Assembly (NCBI GenBank): GCA_000231825.2
Contig: JH720303.1
Coordinates: 310,001-374,000 of the forward strand
DNA from: Tetrahymena elliotti 4EA
Lineage: Eukaryota > Ciliophora > Oligohymenophorea > Hymenostomatida > Tetrahymenidae
Direction: 5' to 3'
Length of the DNA stretch: 64,000 bases
A program made the translations under genes and the position numbers. The notes below the pieces were generated by a model. It saw nothing but the letters and a program-made list of their open reading frames with translations. It had not been told where the DNA came from and searched no databases. Positions 50,760 through 61,500 of the stretch are shown here, piece by piece. Each line of letters starts with the position of its first letter. Position 1 is the stretch's first letter.

Positions 50760-51116
50760 CGTGTGTTTATTTGTGTACGTACAGCTGCTAACTAATTAAA
50801 TATATTTGCTTTCCTAAACTTATATTAATGATTTAAAGAAAGATGATTATTTATTATCCTTCGCCTATTTTTCCTTTAACTTAATTTTTTCTTGAAATTT
50901 TTTACTTTTAATTATTTTTTTGCTTTCTTTTTTGTATTTTTTTTTGATGACTTCTTTCTTGATTTGTTTTATTATTTTCAGTACTCTTTTTGTATCTCAA
51001 ATACTTGTATTTTGTTTGAAAAGAATTAAAATTAATCTAATATCTCTTTATTTGTATTGATTAATTGCTTGATTGCTTGTTTGCTTTCTTTATATCTGGA
51101 TTTAATCCTTGATGTT

Positions 51117-51140
51117 GTAGATAGATAGATAGATAGATAG
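51117..51140. repeat. (ATAG)n microsatellite
   Basis: Six tandem ATAG units in intergenic DNA. Confidence 0.85.
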
Positions 51141-53031
51141 TGAGTGAACAAAAGACTATGTTTGAATTTAACCAATAAACAATGATGATATTTGGTACTT
51201 ATATTTAAGGTTTTACCTCAATATTATGCACTTAGTCGCTTTAAATAGCTTAGTGAAAGACTTTTTGTATTAGACCTATATGTTTTTGATTAAATAAATA
51301 AATAGTAATTAACTTAATTCCAAGTCTCTTCTCTCCTGGATAACTGTTGCGAACTATTGAAATAATTAATTTATCCTTGTTTTCTAAAATTTTGATTTTA
51401 ATTTTATTTATTGATTCTTTTTTATTAAATAAACTAATTTTAAACCTTTCATTTGATTTTTTTATATCACTTATTTTACGAGACTCTTTAAAACTATTAT
51501 TTATTTCTATTTCATAATTTGTCAGATTCTCAAATGTAATAATTCTTACTGTAGCTCGTTTTATTTAAGCCACTTCAAAAATTTTTCACAAATAAAATAA
51601 TCTCACATTTTTTATCATTTTGAAGTTATTATTTTTAACTTAAAATAAGACTATAATATACAAGATATGTTTTGTATAATTCAAATCTTGTAAAATTTTG
51701 TTACTTTTAATTTACTTAATTTATAATTTTGTCAGATTTAATTCAAAGTTTTGTTTATTGATTGTCTAAGTAGCTAGTTGTTAAGCTTTTTAATGTTTAA
51801 TTTTTTATATGAGATATTTTTAGTAGTAGAAATAATTAAAAGATATCCTTTTATTTCAACATTTTGCAAAATTAAAATTCAAGCAATAAAAAGGGTGGGG
51901 GACTCTCAACAACCTAATTTACAACCAGAAAATTGTTGAAACCTAAATTAAATTTTTCAAAGAATAGATTAATTTTTTGGTATTATAAATTTTTCAACAA
52001 AAAAAAAATTTTTGGATTTCTAATTTTCAAATAAGTCAAAATTGAAACGAATTGTTTTTAAAGATATTAACTTAACAGAATACATAAAGTTCTTTTCTTT
52101 AAGAAAAATTGTGATTAAAATTAACACAAAAAAGTTATTTATTATTTTTTTTTTGATAAAATTGAAATTTATTTCAAAATTTTTCCAAAATATTTAGAGA
52201 TCTCTAATTAAAAACATAATAAAAAGAAAGCCTAAAAAATACTTAATTAATTTGATAACCTAATTTTTTTAATTTGAATTTCAAATGTGAAAAAAATACA
52301 TTCAAAAATATTTTCATTCTAATAGTTGAAATAAAAAGTAAAATTTCTCAATTTTATTTATCTTTTTAGTTTTAATAAATTTATTTTAAATAAAACAATC
52401 AAATATTTTATTTAATAATATTTTTTAATAGTAACTATATTTTTTGTCAAACCATTAAAATATTACTTTAATTCACTAATTTACACTTTAATAAATAATT
52501 ATTTTTTTTTGAAAAAAAAGATTACAAATTAATGCTTGATCTATCTTTTTTTCCTGAAAATGTAAGATGCTTAATAAAATTACAAAGCTAAAAAATAAAT
52601 AATCTATGTGGATTGATTTTAATTAAAATAGTTTTTAGATGTAAAAAAAATTATTTTGATTGAAAATGAATTTAAATTTTAAAATAAAAATGATTTTTGG
52701 ATTATCTTTTATAAATGACATTTCTATGAATGTTGAATTTTGCATTTGTAGGTTAGAAAAGAGTTAAGAAAAATAAAAAATTAATAAACTTCATAAAATT
52801 TTGATTAAATATCTATATAATAATACTTTGTTTAATTTTCAGTCAACGAATAGTTATTAATTTAGCAATATATTAAAAGACCAAATATTTTGCGGATAAA
52901 TTAAAGCATTTTTCATGATTTGCAATCAACATGAGCAGAATTCCTCACCTTTGAATTAAAATGAGAGGAGGAAGTAACTTGATAACATTTAAAATTAAAC
53001 TAAAGTAAAATTTAATGAAAACAGTAGAGAA

Positions 53032-56000
53032 ATGAAATCGAAGATAATTAATAAAATTCTTGAAAATCCATCATAAAAACAGTATCATACACTGGCTAAT
53101 CCAAGAAACAGAATCTCTTCATTAGATTCAGATACTTTGAAAACTAATCAATATAATTAGTTCAGTGAGAAGAAAGTAACTCAACCTACTAATTCATAAA
53201 GTATTATAAAATCTCTTCAAGAAGAGTTAAAAAATCTAAACTAGCAAATTTCATAGAGCTAAAAGCAAAATAATGAAATGTTTCAGTTAGAAATGAAAAA
53301 CAATTCAGATAACCTTATTTATGGAAGTGCCAACAAAGAAAACATATCTCAAGGTAAAAAGTTTGGAAATTGGAATATTTTTCTAAAATTTACATGAAAA
53401 TATAAAATTATTCTTTTTTTTGTAGAATTTAGAGGGGCTTTAGTTAGGTTATTTAGAAACTATTTGTTTCAATCAACTTTATTATTAAATCAAATAAATC
53501 AATATTCATATTAATTAGATATTAAGCTATAATCGAATTCCTAAGAGATGTTAGAATACAAATAAGTCAGTTTAGAAAAATATAAGTAGCTGTTAAATGA
53601 GTAATTAATTTAATCACACAAAACATATTTTAATTACTCTATTATTTTATTTGCAATAAAATTGTTAAATATTTTACTATTTAGATTAAAAGATTTACTT
53701 CAAATGGAAAGAATTGATATTATTAAAGAAATACAAAATAACATGGACTAAGATTATGAAAAAGGCATCAAATTTATAAAAGAATAACTTGATAATATAC
53801 AGTAAAAGAAAGGTATTGCTCAGCACACTTACAATCTTCAGAAGAACGAAATTGATAATGTACATAAATTTAGTTTAGTTTTCTCATTTACAAAAAATAT
53901 TTGATAATTTAATCTAAATTTCTATTTAAAAATTCAGTAATGGAAAAAGTAATCGAAAAGAAAAAAAAATTTACATAAAATATGAAAAAAATAAATTTTG
54001 TGGAGAATTTTAATCATTTTAATCCTTTTTATTGAATATTACAATAAGTTAAGTGAAAGAAAGTCTATGTTAAAAGAAGACCTGAATGGAAAATTAATGC
54101 AAAGAGCAGAATTAGTTGCTTAGAGGGAATATCTAGATGAAATATTAGAAGAGTTCAGATAAAAATACAAATAAGAAATAGATTATATTGAGGATGAAAA
54201 TAAAATTTAAAATATTATTACCAACTAAAATTAAGCTTTGTAGCAATTAGCAAATCTTAAAAAGTAAAAGTAGTAGACCTCTTAAGCTCAACTTTCTTAG
54301 ATTTATTAAAAAAATGACTAATTATTTGATTTTTATTAAGTTTTATGCAATTCGTATTTGGCTAAATTTGAATAAATGAATCAGTACAACAATATTGCAA
54401 AAAACTTGGAGACTTCGCTTAGTTAATTACTAAATAAATATAATATGCCTACATTCAACGAATATTTAGAAAAAAAAGGTATTTTTTATTTTGTTTTGTT
54501 TTGAGTTAGTAAAGGGCACTTAGTTACTTTTTTACTATTTAATTTTATTTCTTTATAGATTAATATAAGTTTTCTTAACTATTTTTCTTAACTTTGTTTG
54601 ATAAAATTTTTTCTTAATTTAGCGAATAGATAATAATCTATTAATCAATTAAATGAAGACTCTCATTAAAACTGGATAGGATTTCAACATCTCAACTTTA
54701 CTGATAAGAAAAAATTTAAAGATGAATTTTTTAAGCTTAAAAATAGCCACAAGTAGAGAATAAAAACATTCTATGATTGGTGTGAAAACATATATAAATT
54801 AGACACATCCCTCAAGCTATAAATCTCCTTAATCAAAAAAGTGTAGACTTCTCCTCCCTAAAAGTTATCAAATGATTCTTTTCCTTCAATTTTGAAATCT
54901 TTTTGCTAAGATAAGGGTCTACCAGTAAATGAAAGTGAATAAATAGTTGATCAGTTTAACTAGTACTAAAAAGCAATACTAGAACAGAATAGCTTATGTA
55001 AATTTTCCTAATAAAAGAAATATGTATTTTAATTTAAACTTTTCTAATAGTGGAACAAGACAGAAATAGAGATCAAGAATAAATGGATAAAATAAATGAA
55101 CTAGAATAAGAAATTCTACTTATATAAGATAAGAAGAATTCCACTGAAAAGGAGTTATTTATAATTGAAGAAGAATATTAATAGCAAATAGTAAGTTTAA
55201 AATAGAATCAACAAGTATTGTCATAAAAAAAGGCTATTTTAGAGCACAACTTATATCTATAAGCTGACTAAGCTTTTGGAGAATACTTAACAAATGAAAA
55301 ATAAATATTTTCAACTTTAGAAAAAACATATGGGATCAAAGCGGCTTCTCAAATTAAAAAAGAGCATCACAAGCAATTTGTTGAAAAAATAAAAGAAACT
55401 CAAAACAAAAGAATAATTTAACTTAAAAAAATTTTTTCAGATTTAATTTAATTAAATAAGAGCATAGAAATGAATCTTTCTTATGTTGAGAACACATTAT
55501 TCATAGAGCTAAGTAGCATAGAGTAACAGCTGATAACTTTTAGAAAATCAATATAAATAAAAGAAAAAGAGCTTTAACAAATCTTAAGTAAAGAAAATGA
55601 ATTTAAGTTAAAATTAGGAATAATAAATGAGGCTAAGAAAATATTTTTTGACAACATATCCAAAGTATTTCAAAATTATTATTTAAATTCTCAACTATAT
55701 TTAATGAAAATAATTATTAATAAAGGTAGAATCTTTAAATGGATCACAAAATATCTTCATTTAAAATAATGAACAAAACAATAACTTAAAATCTATATTT
55801 TAAGATGTTTCGAACAGATTAAACTATCAAACAGATAACACTAGCAGAATTGTTTAACCAAAAATATAAAATTATATCCCAACTGAGAGAACATATTATC
55901 TAGGTAATAAAATCACTGAACGTTAAAGCTAAGAAAAAGTTAGATAATTCAACACTATAGATTAAATAACATAAAAAGACAGTATAGAAGTAGAATCATA

Positions 56001-57496
56001 TCGAATTACAGATATTAGGAACTTAAGTTAGAATTAATCTTTTGTAGATGCTAATAAAATCAAATCTCGTAGTATGTTTAGCACTATTGATTGTGCCTCT
56101 GTTGAAGAGTAAAATTATGAAGGATACTTATGTAATAATTAAAGAAATCAATACTTAAACTAAGTATATTAAAACTAAAAAACTTACAGAAATCCTGCAA
56201 ATGAAAATAAATTAACTAAGTCTCTCGACAATTCTAGAAGAAATAGTATGATACCAACTAATTATAACAGCAAGAGACAATCTCTCAATGCATTAGTATA
56301 AAGCTAAAATTCTTATCAAGCTTAAAATCAGTCAGCTAACAACTATTAAAACTACAACATTCTTGATTACAGCATCAATGGATAAAGCTAATACTAAAAT
56401 GGGAATTCTAAGTATGGTTATAATATTAATAAGTAGCAAAGCAAAGTAAATAATCTCTCTCATCAACCACCCAACAATATTTTATAACCAAGATCAAATC
56501 ATATATAAAATACTCTATTAACTAAAGAAGCAGAAGATAATCACTCTCATAATCTTAAAGAACAGCTTAACCGTTTTCAGCATAAAATTGTTAAATTCAA
56601 CATGACCAACACACAACTGAAGCACATTTCAATCCTAGAAACAGTAAAATTTAAATGCAATTTATTAAAAAAAACTTACTTTTTACTAAAAAAATCTATA
56701 GATAAAACCTCTTTTGGAAGGAAGAGAAATATATAAACGCATAGGAGGAAATCAACATGGTAGCGGTTAAAGCTCTATCAATCAACATAAAAACTAATAC
56801 AATCCTTTTTCTATGGACAATTTAACTCCTGAACAATGTGGATATGTTTTGAGAGTTGCTCATCTAAATAGACACTTAACTAAAATAGAATTTAAGAACT
56901 ATTAATTTGGATAAAAAGGATAAAAGTAGGTTATTCCTTCGTTTGATACGTGTATCAGTATTGATCATATGCTTAGGGTAGTAGTTCCACCTACAACTCT
57001 TGACCTAATTAAATTTTAAAAGCATTTCGATGTTATAAAAAATAATAGCAGTAATTAAGTGATTAAAACTTCTGTAGATACAAATTCAAGCTAATTATAT
57101 GCTTCTAATACAATAAATACCTATAATATATTAAAATAAAATAATGATTAATCTTTTATAAATAATACTAATATATCTTTTAGCAATAATACTTAATCAA
57201 ATAATTATTTCACTGCTAACTCTAATTTCGTAAGTAATAATGGAAATAACCCAAACACCACTATGACCAATTACTCTAACCTTTCTATGATTCATGACTA
57301 AAACTTAAAAATGGAAAAAATATTCAATGGAAATTTATATCCTTTTCAGATAATAATGGATAAAGGAAACAGATTGGATCTAATAGCAGAAGGATATGAG
57401 ACATATAAATTATGGGTAAATTGTATAAATACTTTGATAAAGCACAGAAAAGCTTTGAATTAGATAAAAACAAAAATAGAATTTATTGTTCTTTGA
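53032..57496 (+). CDS. large coiled-coil protein with possible C-terminal PH-like module
   Basis: Eight exons with introns 53354-53425, 53601-53684, 53860-54048, 54479-54622, 54998-55050, 55665-55725 and 56644-56701; 3804 nt coding, 1267 residues; TGA 57494-57496. Start chosen at 53032 because the ATG at 53015 stops after six codons. Residues to about 780 are mostly coiled coil with Gln/Glu/Lys-rich heptads (KSLQEELKNLNQQIS, LVAQREYLDEILEEF, LEQEILLIQDKKN). A Gln/Asn/Ser-rich disordered region follows. The C-terminal part is compact: VVVPPTTLDLIKFQKHF, then after an Asn-rich loop GNRLDLIAEGYETYKLWVN and a further helix. A final strand and a helix with a central Trp resemble the end of a PH domain. 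Probably cytoskeletal or centrosomal/basal-body; not identified. Confidence 0.85.
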
Positions 57497-58254
57497 AACT
57501 TATTCATTTGTAATTAAAAAAATTAAAAACAAAAAATTTTCCATAAAAAAATATCATCATTAGGTAATAAACTTAGATCACTAAAAGCTCAAAAAAAAAA
57601 ATTAAATTACTTTTATATTAAAAAAGTATTATTCTTAACTAATTTATGCATTTATATAATTTTATTATAGTAATTAGAGTGTTTGTTTTATTTTTTATAT
57701 GAAAAAAAAAATTTTCTTTTACCATCATCGATAAACAATATTAGTATTGTTTCTTAATAAACTCCTTTTTGATACCTAAATCTAGAAAAATTAATATTTA
57801 CATTTCTCAAACAAGTAAGCCTATTGAATGATTTCTTATTTTTATTCAGGAAAAAAATAATCAAAGCAAAAAAAATAATGCAGACTCAGTTTTATTATTT
57901 TAAATCAAAAGCAAAGAGCATTAAATAGAAACAACCAACCAAACAAACAATAAATTAATTTTGATTATAAAGCCAATTTAAATATGAAAAAATTAATTTT
58001 TAAATTTTGTATGAAAAAAAACGAAACATATATTTTAAAAAATTTAATTTCGTTTATGTTTTTTTTTATTTTTTTAACAAAATTTATGCCATCCTATTAA
58101 AATTTCCTAAAATAATAGCTAATTATTTAAATTATTAACGAATAGTATTTTGATTAGAAGAGATATATCTCTAAAATTAATTTGATCACTCAGGATCATT
58201 TTAAAAGTAAAAAATTAAAAAAATTAAAAAAAATATTTGATTAGCTCTTGAATT
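57497..58254. other. intergenic
   Basis: AT-rich spacer between the coiled-coil gene and the tRNA gene; no supported ORF. Confidence 0.5.
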
Positions 58255-58327
58255 GCCCGCCTAGCTCAGTCGGTAGAGCGCAAGACTCTTAATCTTGTGG
58301 TCGTGGGTTCGAGCCCCACGGCGGGCT
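58255..58327 (+). tRNA. tRNA-Lys (CUU)
   Basis: A GC-rich cloverleaf in AT-rich DNA. The acceptor stem is GCCCGCC/GGCGGGC, with D-arm TAGCTCAGTCGGTAGAGC. The anticodon stem is CAAGA/TCTTG with loop CTCTTAA, giving anticodon CTT at 58288-58290. The T-arm is GTGGGTTCGAGCCCCAC. The D-arm and GGTTCGAGCC provide the internal A and B boxes. No intron; CCA is not encoded. Confidence 0.97.
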
Positions 58328-58332
58328 ATAAC

Positions 58333-58339
58333 TTTTTTT
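58333..58339 (+). terminator. RNA polymerase III T-run terminator of tRNA-Lys
   Basis: Seven consecutive T on the sense strand five bases after the tRNA 3' end. Confidence 0.8.
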
Positions 58340-58580
58340 GCCAAAATAATTTATATTAAAGAAATAAAATAAGCTTAAAAAAATAAACTTTTGATAGTTA
58401 TTCAATTAAAATAAAATTTATAAATTGAAATATTATTTATTCATGTAATATGTGTGCATACATATTAATTATTAATTATCTTAATTTTATTTTTTTTTCT
58501 TTCCAAATTTTCTTACAATTTTTGATTTGTTTAATTTTCAAAAATTTTTGATAAAGTTGAATAAAAAGGATTTGAGCAAA

Positions 58581-61500
58581 ATGAGCTAAGATTAAAAAAA
58601 TCAAGATTAAAATATAATAGAATAACAATAGGAAGAAGATTTATTTGGAGATTTCAGTAGTTCTAATTAAAACGAGTAGAAAATGTAAGTAAATACTACT
58701 GATCAACCTTAAAGTAATAAATAGGAGGAAGAAGATTTGTTTGGTGAATAGAATAACTTAGAAAATCAACAAAAAATCTAAGGAAGTTAAAATGTAGACA
58801 TACCTAATTAATCTTAGCCAATATAATAAAATTAAGTTGAAGATGAAGATTTATTTGGAGACTTTGAATAGCCAGTAACAAATTTATTTTACTTTAATTT
58901 CATCAAATCATTTAAATGATACAATAAATTAAAATTAAATAAAGTAAATTTAAAATGTTTTTATCAATTAGGCAATTTAAGAAAAGTTGGTTAATAGTAG
59001 TTAAATTATTTAAGAAAATACTCCTTCTGATGTAGTCGCTGCTTAAAATTATTAAAAAGATGATGACTTATTTGGAGATTTTGAATAAGCTAATTAAGAT
59101 AATACAGCTAAGGAAATATAGAAGCAATATTCTTTATCATAGCATGCAAATGTATCAGATAGTATTTAAAACAATTAAGAATAAGTTTTGTTTGATGATT
59201 TTACCAGTAATGCATAAGATGTTTTAGAAATACCATAAGATTAGCAGAATAACTCCAATTCTGATCCAAAATAATCACAAATCAGTAGCTTTATTGATGA
59301 TAATGAAAAAAAGGAGATATAATAGGATGTAGTACAACAAAATCCTTCTGAAAATACAACATAACTGAGTGAGCCTAATAGGACAAATTAAAATAATGAC
59401 TTCGATTTATTTGAAGATTTCAAACAAGGTGAAAATAATGAAGAAAAGTAATAAGTTGAATAAATCACAGTCTAATCTTAGGAAGTTGATAATGAAAACT
59501 AAGTTAAAAATGAAACCTAGTAAGATGATTTGTTAGGTGATTTTGAGGGAGAAAATACTAAAGAAGATTTAACCAAATAAAATGAAATTAAATAATAAGA
59601 AACTTTGGAAGAAAAGAAAGTATAATAATTAAATGAATAAAAAAATGAATTAGATTTATTTGATGATCTGGATTAGAATACCATAAAAAATAATTAAAAT
59701 TTGTAATAGGATAATTAATAGTAAGGAGAATAAAATACAAATCATCCTTCATAGTAGGAGGCCACAATATAATCAGATAATTAAGATGTAAGAGAGAGTG
59801 AATAAAAGGTTTAAGATGATAATTAAGTTTTAGATGATTCAAATTAAAATAAAGTTGATTCAACTAGTGTATTAGAAACAAATCAATCTTAAAGTGATAA
59901 TAATTAATTTGCAGATCAACAAAATTAAGCAGAAAATAAAATTTAAGTTGATGACAATCGACTTTTGAATGTTGGTTAACAAATTTAAGAAAAATTATAG
60001 TAAGATGAATTAAATATTGAATAAAATATTCAAAATAATTAAGAATAAATTGAAACTTAACATCCTGTTAATGAATCATAAGATGGCTAATAGAGATAAG
60101 AAAACCTTTAAGAATAAAAATAAGATGATCTCTTTGAAGATTTTAATTAGGGAGGTTAAGGTGATGTTTTAAATTAAAAATGTATTTCTGATTAACATCA
60201 AACTACTTAAGAAGAATCAGATAATTTAAGATAAAAAGAGAATTAAGATGAAAAAGAATCTTTTGATTAAAACAAGTTAAATTAAGTAGAAGGAGATCTT
60301 TCTAATACGAAAGAGGCAAATCAATTTGATAAAGATTAAGATAGATAATAAGAAATTTAATTTAATTCGCTAGATTAATAGCAAGCTAAATAGGAATCAG
60401 AAAATAAATAAAAAGATGATAATTTATTTGAAGATTAAGAAAATTCAAACTCTAATGAGACTTAATAATAAAAATAAGAATAAACCTAACCTTAAGATAT
60501 TAATAATTACAACATTTTCTAGGAGAAATAACAAAAAATTTAAGATCATGAAGATCTCTTTGATGACTTTGATTAGGGAAATTAAGATTAAAAAGAATAG
60601 TTGAACAGAGAAGACAAAGCATAAATAAAAGAAGAATCCAATACTTAAAGTAAAGTAAAGGATGATCTTTTTGGTGAAATTGAAAATACAAGAGAAATTT
60701 AACAATCACCTTAAATCTCAGAAAGTAATCAAAATGCTAATTCATAATCAGAATCAAAAAATAAAAATGATGAAGATCTTTTTGGAGATTTTGATGAGGG
60801 AGATAAAAGTTAATAAAAATAGTTAGATGAATAAGTATAAGTTGAACAAAATGTTGAAAATTAAGAGTTACATAATGTATAAAATAAAGAAAGTAATGAC
60901 CTGTTTGGTGAATAAAAAGAGACTAGCTAGAGTGAATTATAAAATTAAGAATAGTCTTAAACTTAAGATAATGATTAAAATACTTAAGAGTAATAATAAC
61001 TAAAGCAATAAAATGATGATGATCTTTTTGGAGATGTTGATGAAGGAAATAAAATTTAAGAATTGTAACAAAAGTAGGCTTAAGTAGAAGAAACTGCCTT
61101 GGTTTAATAGTAAATTAATTCAAATGATAATAAAGATGACTTATTTGATGACTTTGAATAGCCAAACTAAAATTAATAGTAAATTTAAGAGCAACCACAA
61201 GTTTAAGAAATTAATGAAATAAAAGATTAATAATTGTAGTAAAATGAAAAAAATGGTGATGATCTTTTTGGAGAAATGGAGCAAAGATATTAGAACTCAT
61301 AATTAGAAGAAGAATAAATTTAATTAGAAGAATAGAAATAGGTTTAATAGTAAATTAATTAAGATACTAATTAAGGAGATGATTTGTTTGGTTAAGCAGA
61401 AAAAACAAATTAAAATTAATAGTAAATTTAAGAATAACATAAGGCCTTAGAAATAAAAGAAACTACATAAAAACAACAATAAGAAAAAAATGATGAAGAT

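Larger units (their letters stand above)
50680..53031. other. long divergent intergenic region
   Basis: Promoter side of TRM11 and of the coiled-coil gene. Two microsatellites: (GA)n at about 50739-50759 and (ATAG)n at about 51117-51140. No supported ORF; one G-rich islet (GGGTGGGGG) at about 51893-51902. Confidence 0.55.

Noticed and set aside
47933..51140. Microsatellites considered as CRISPR-like or centromeric repeats
   Set aside because: They are simple 2-4 base repeats without spacers.
57930..57950. CAACCAACC-like stretch considered as a ciliate chromosome breakage sequence
   Set aside because: It does not contain the TAAACCAACCTCTTT core as I know it, and no telomeric repeat is nearby.
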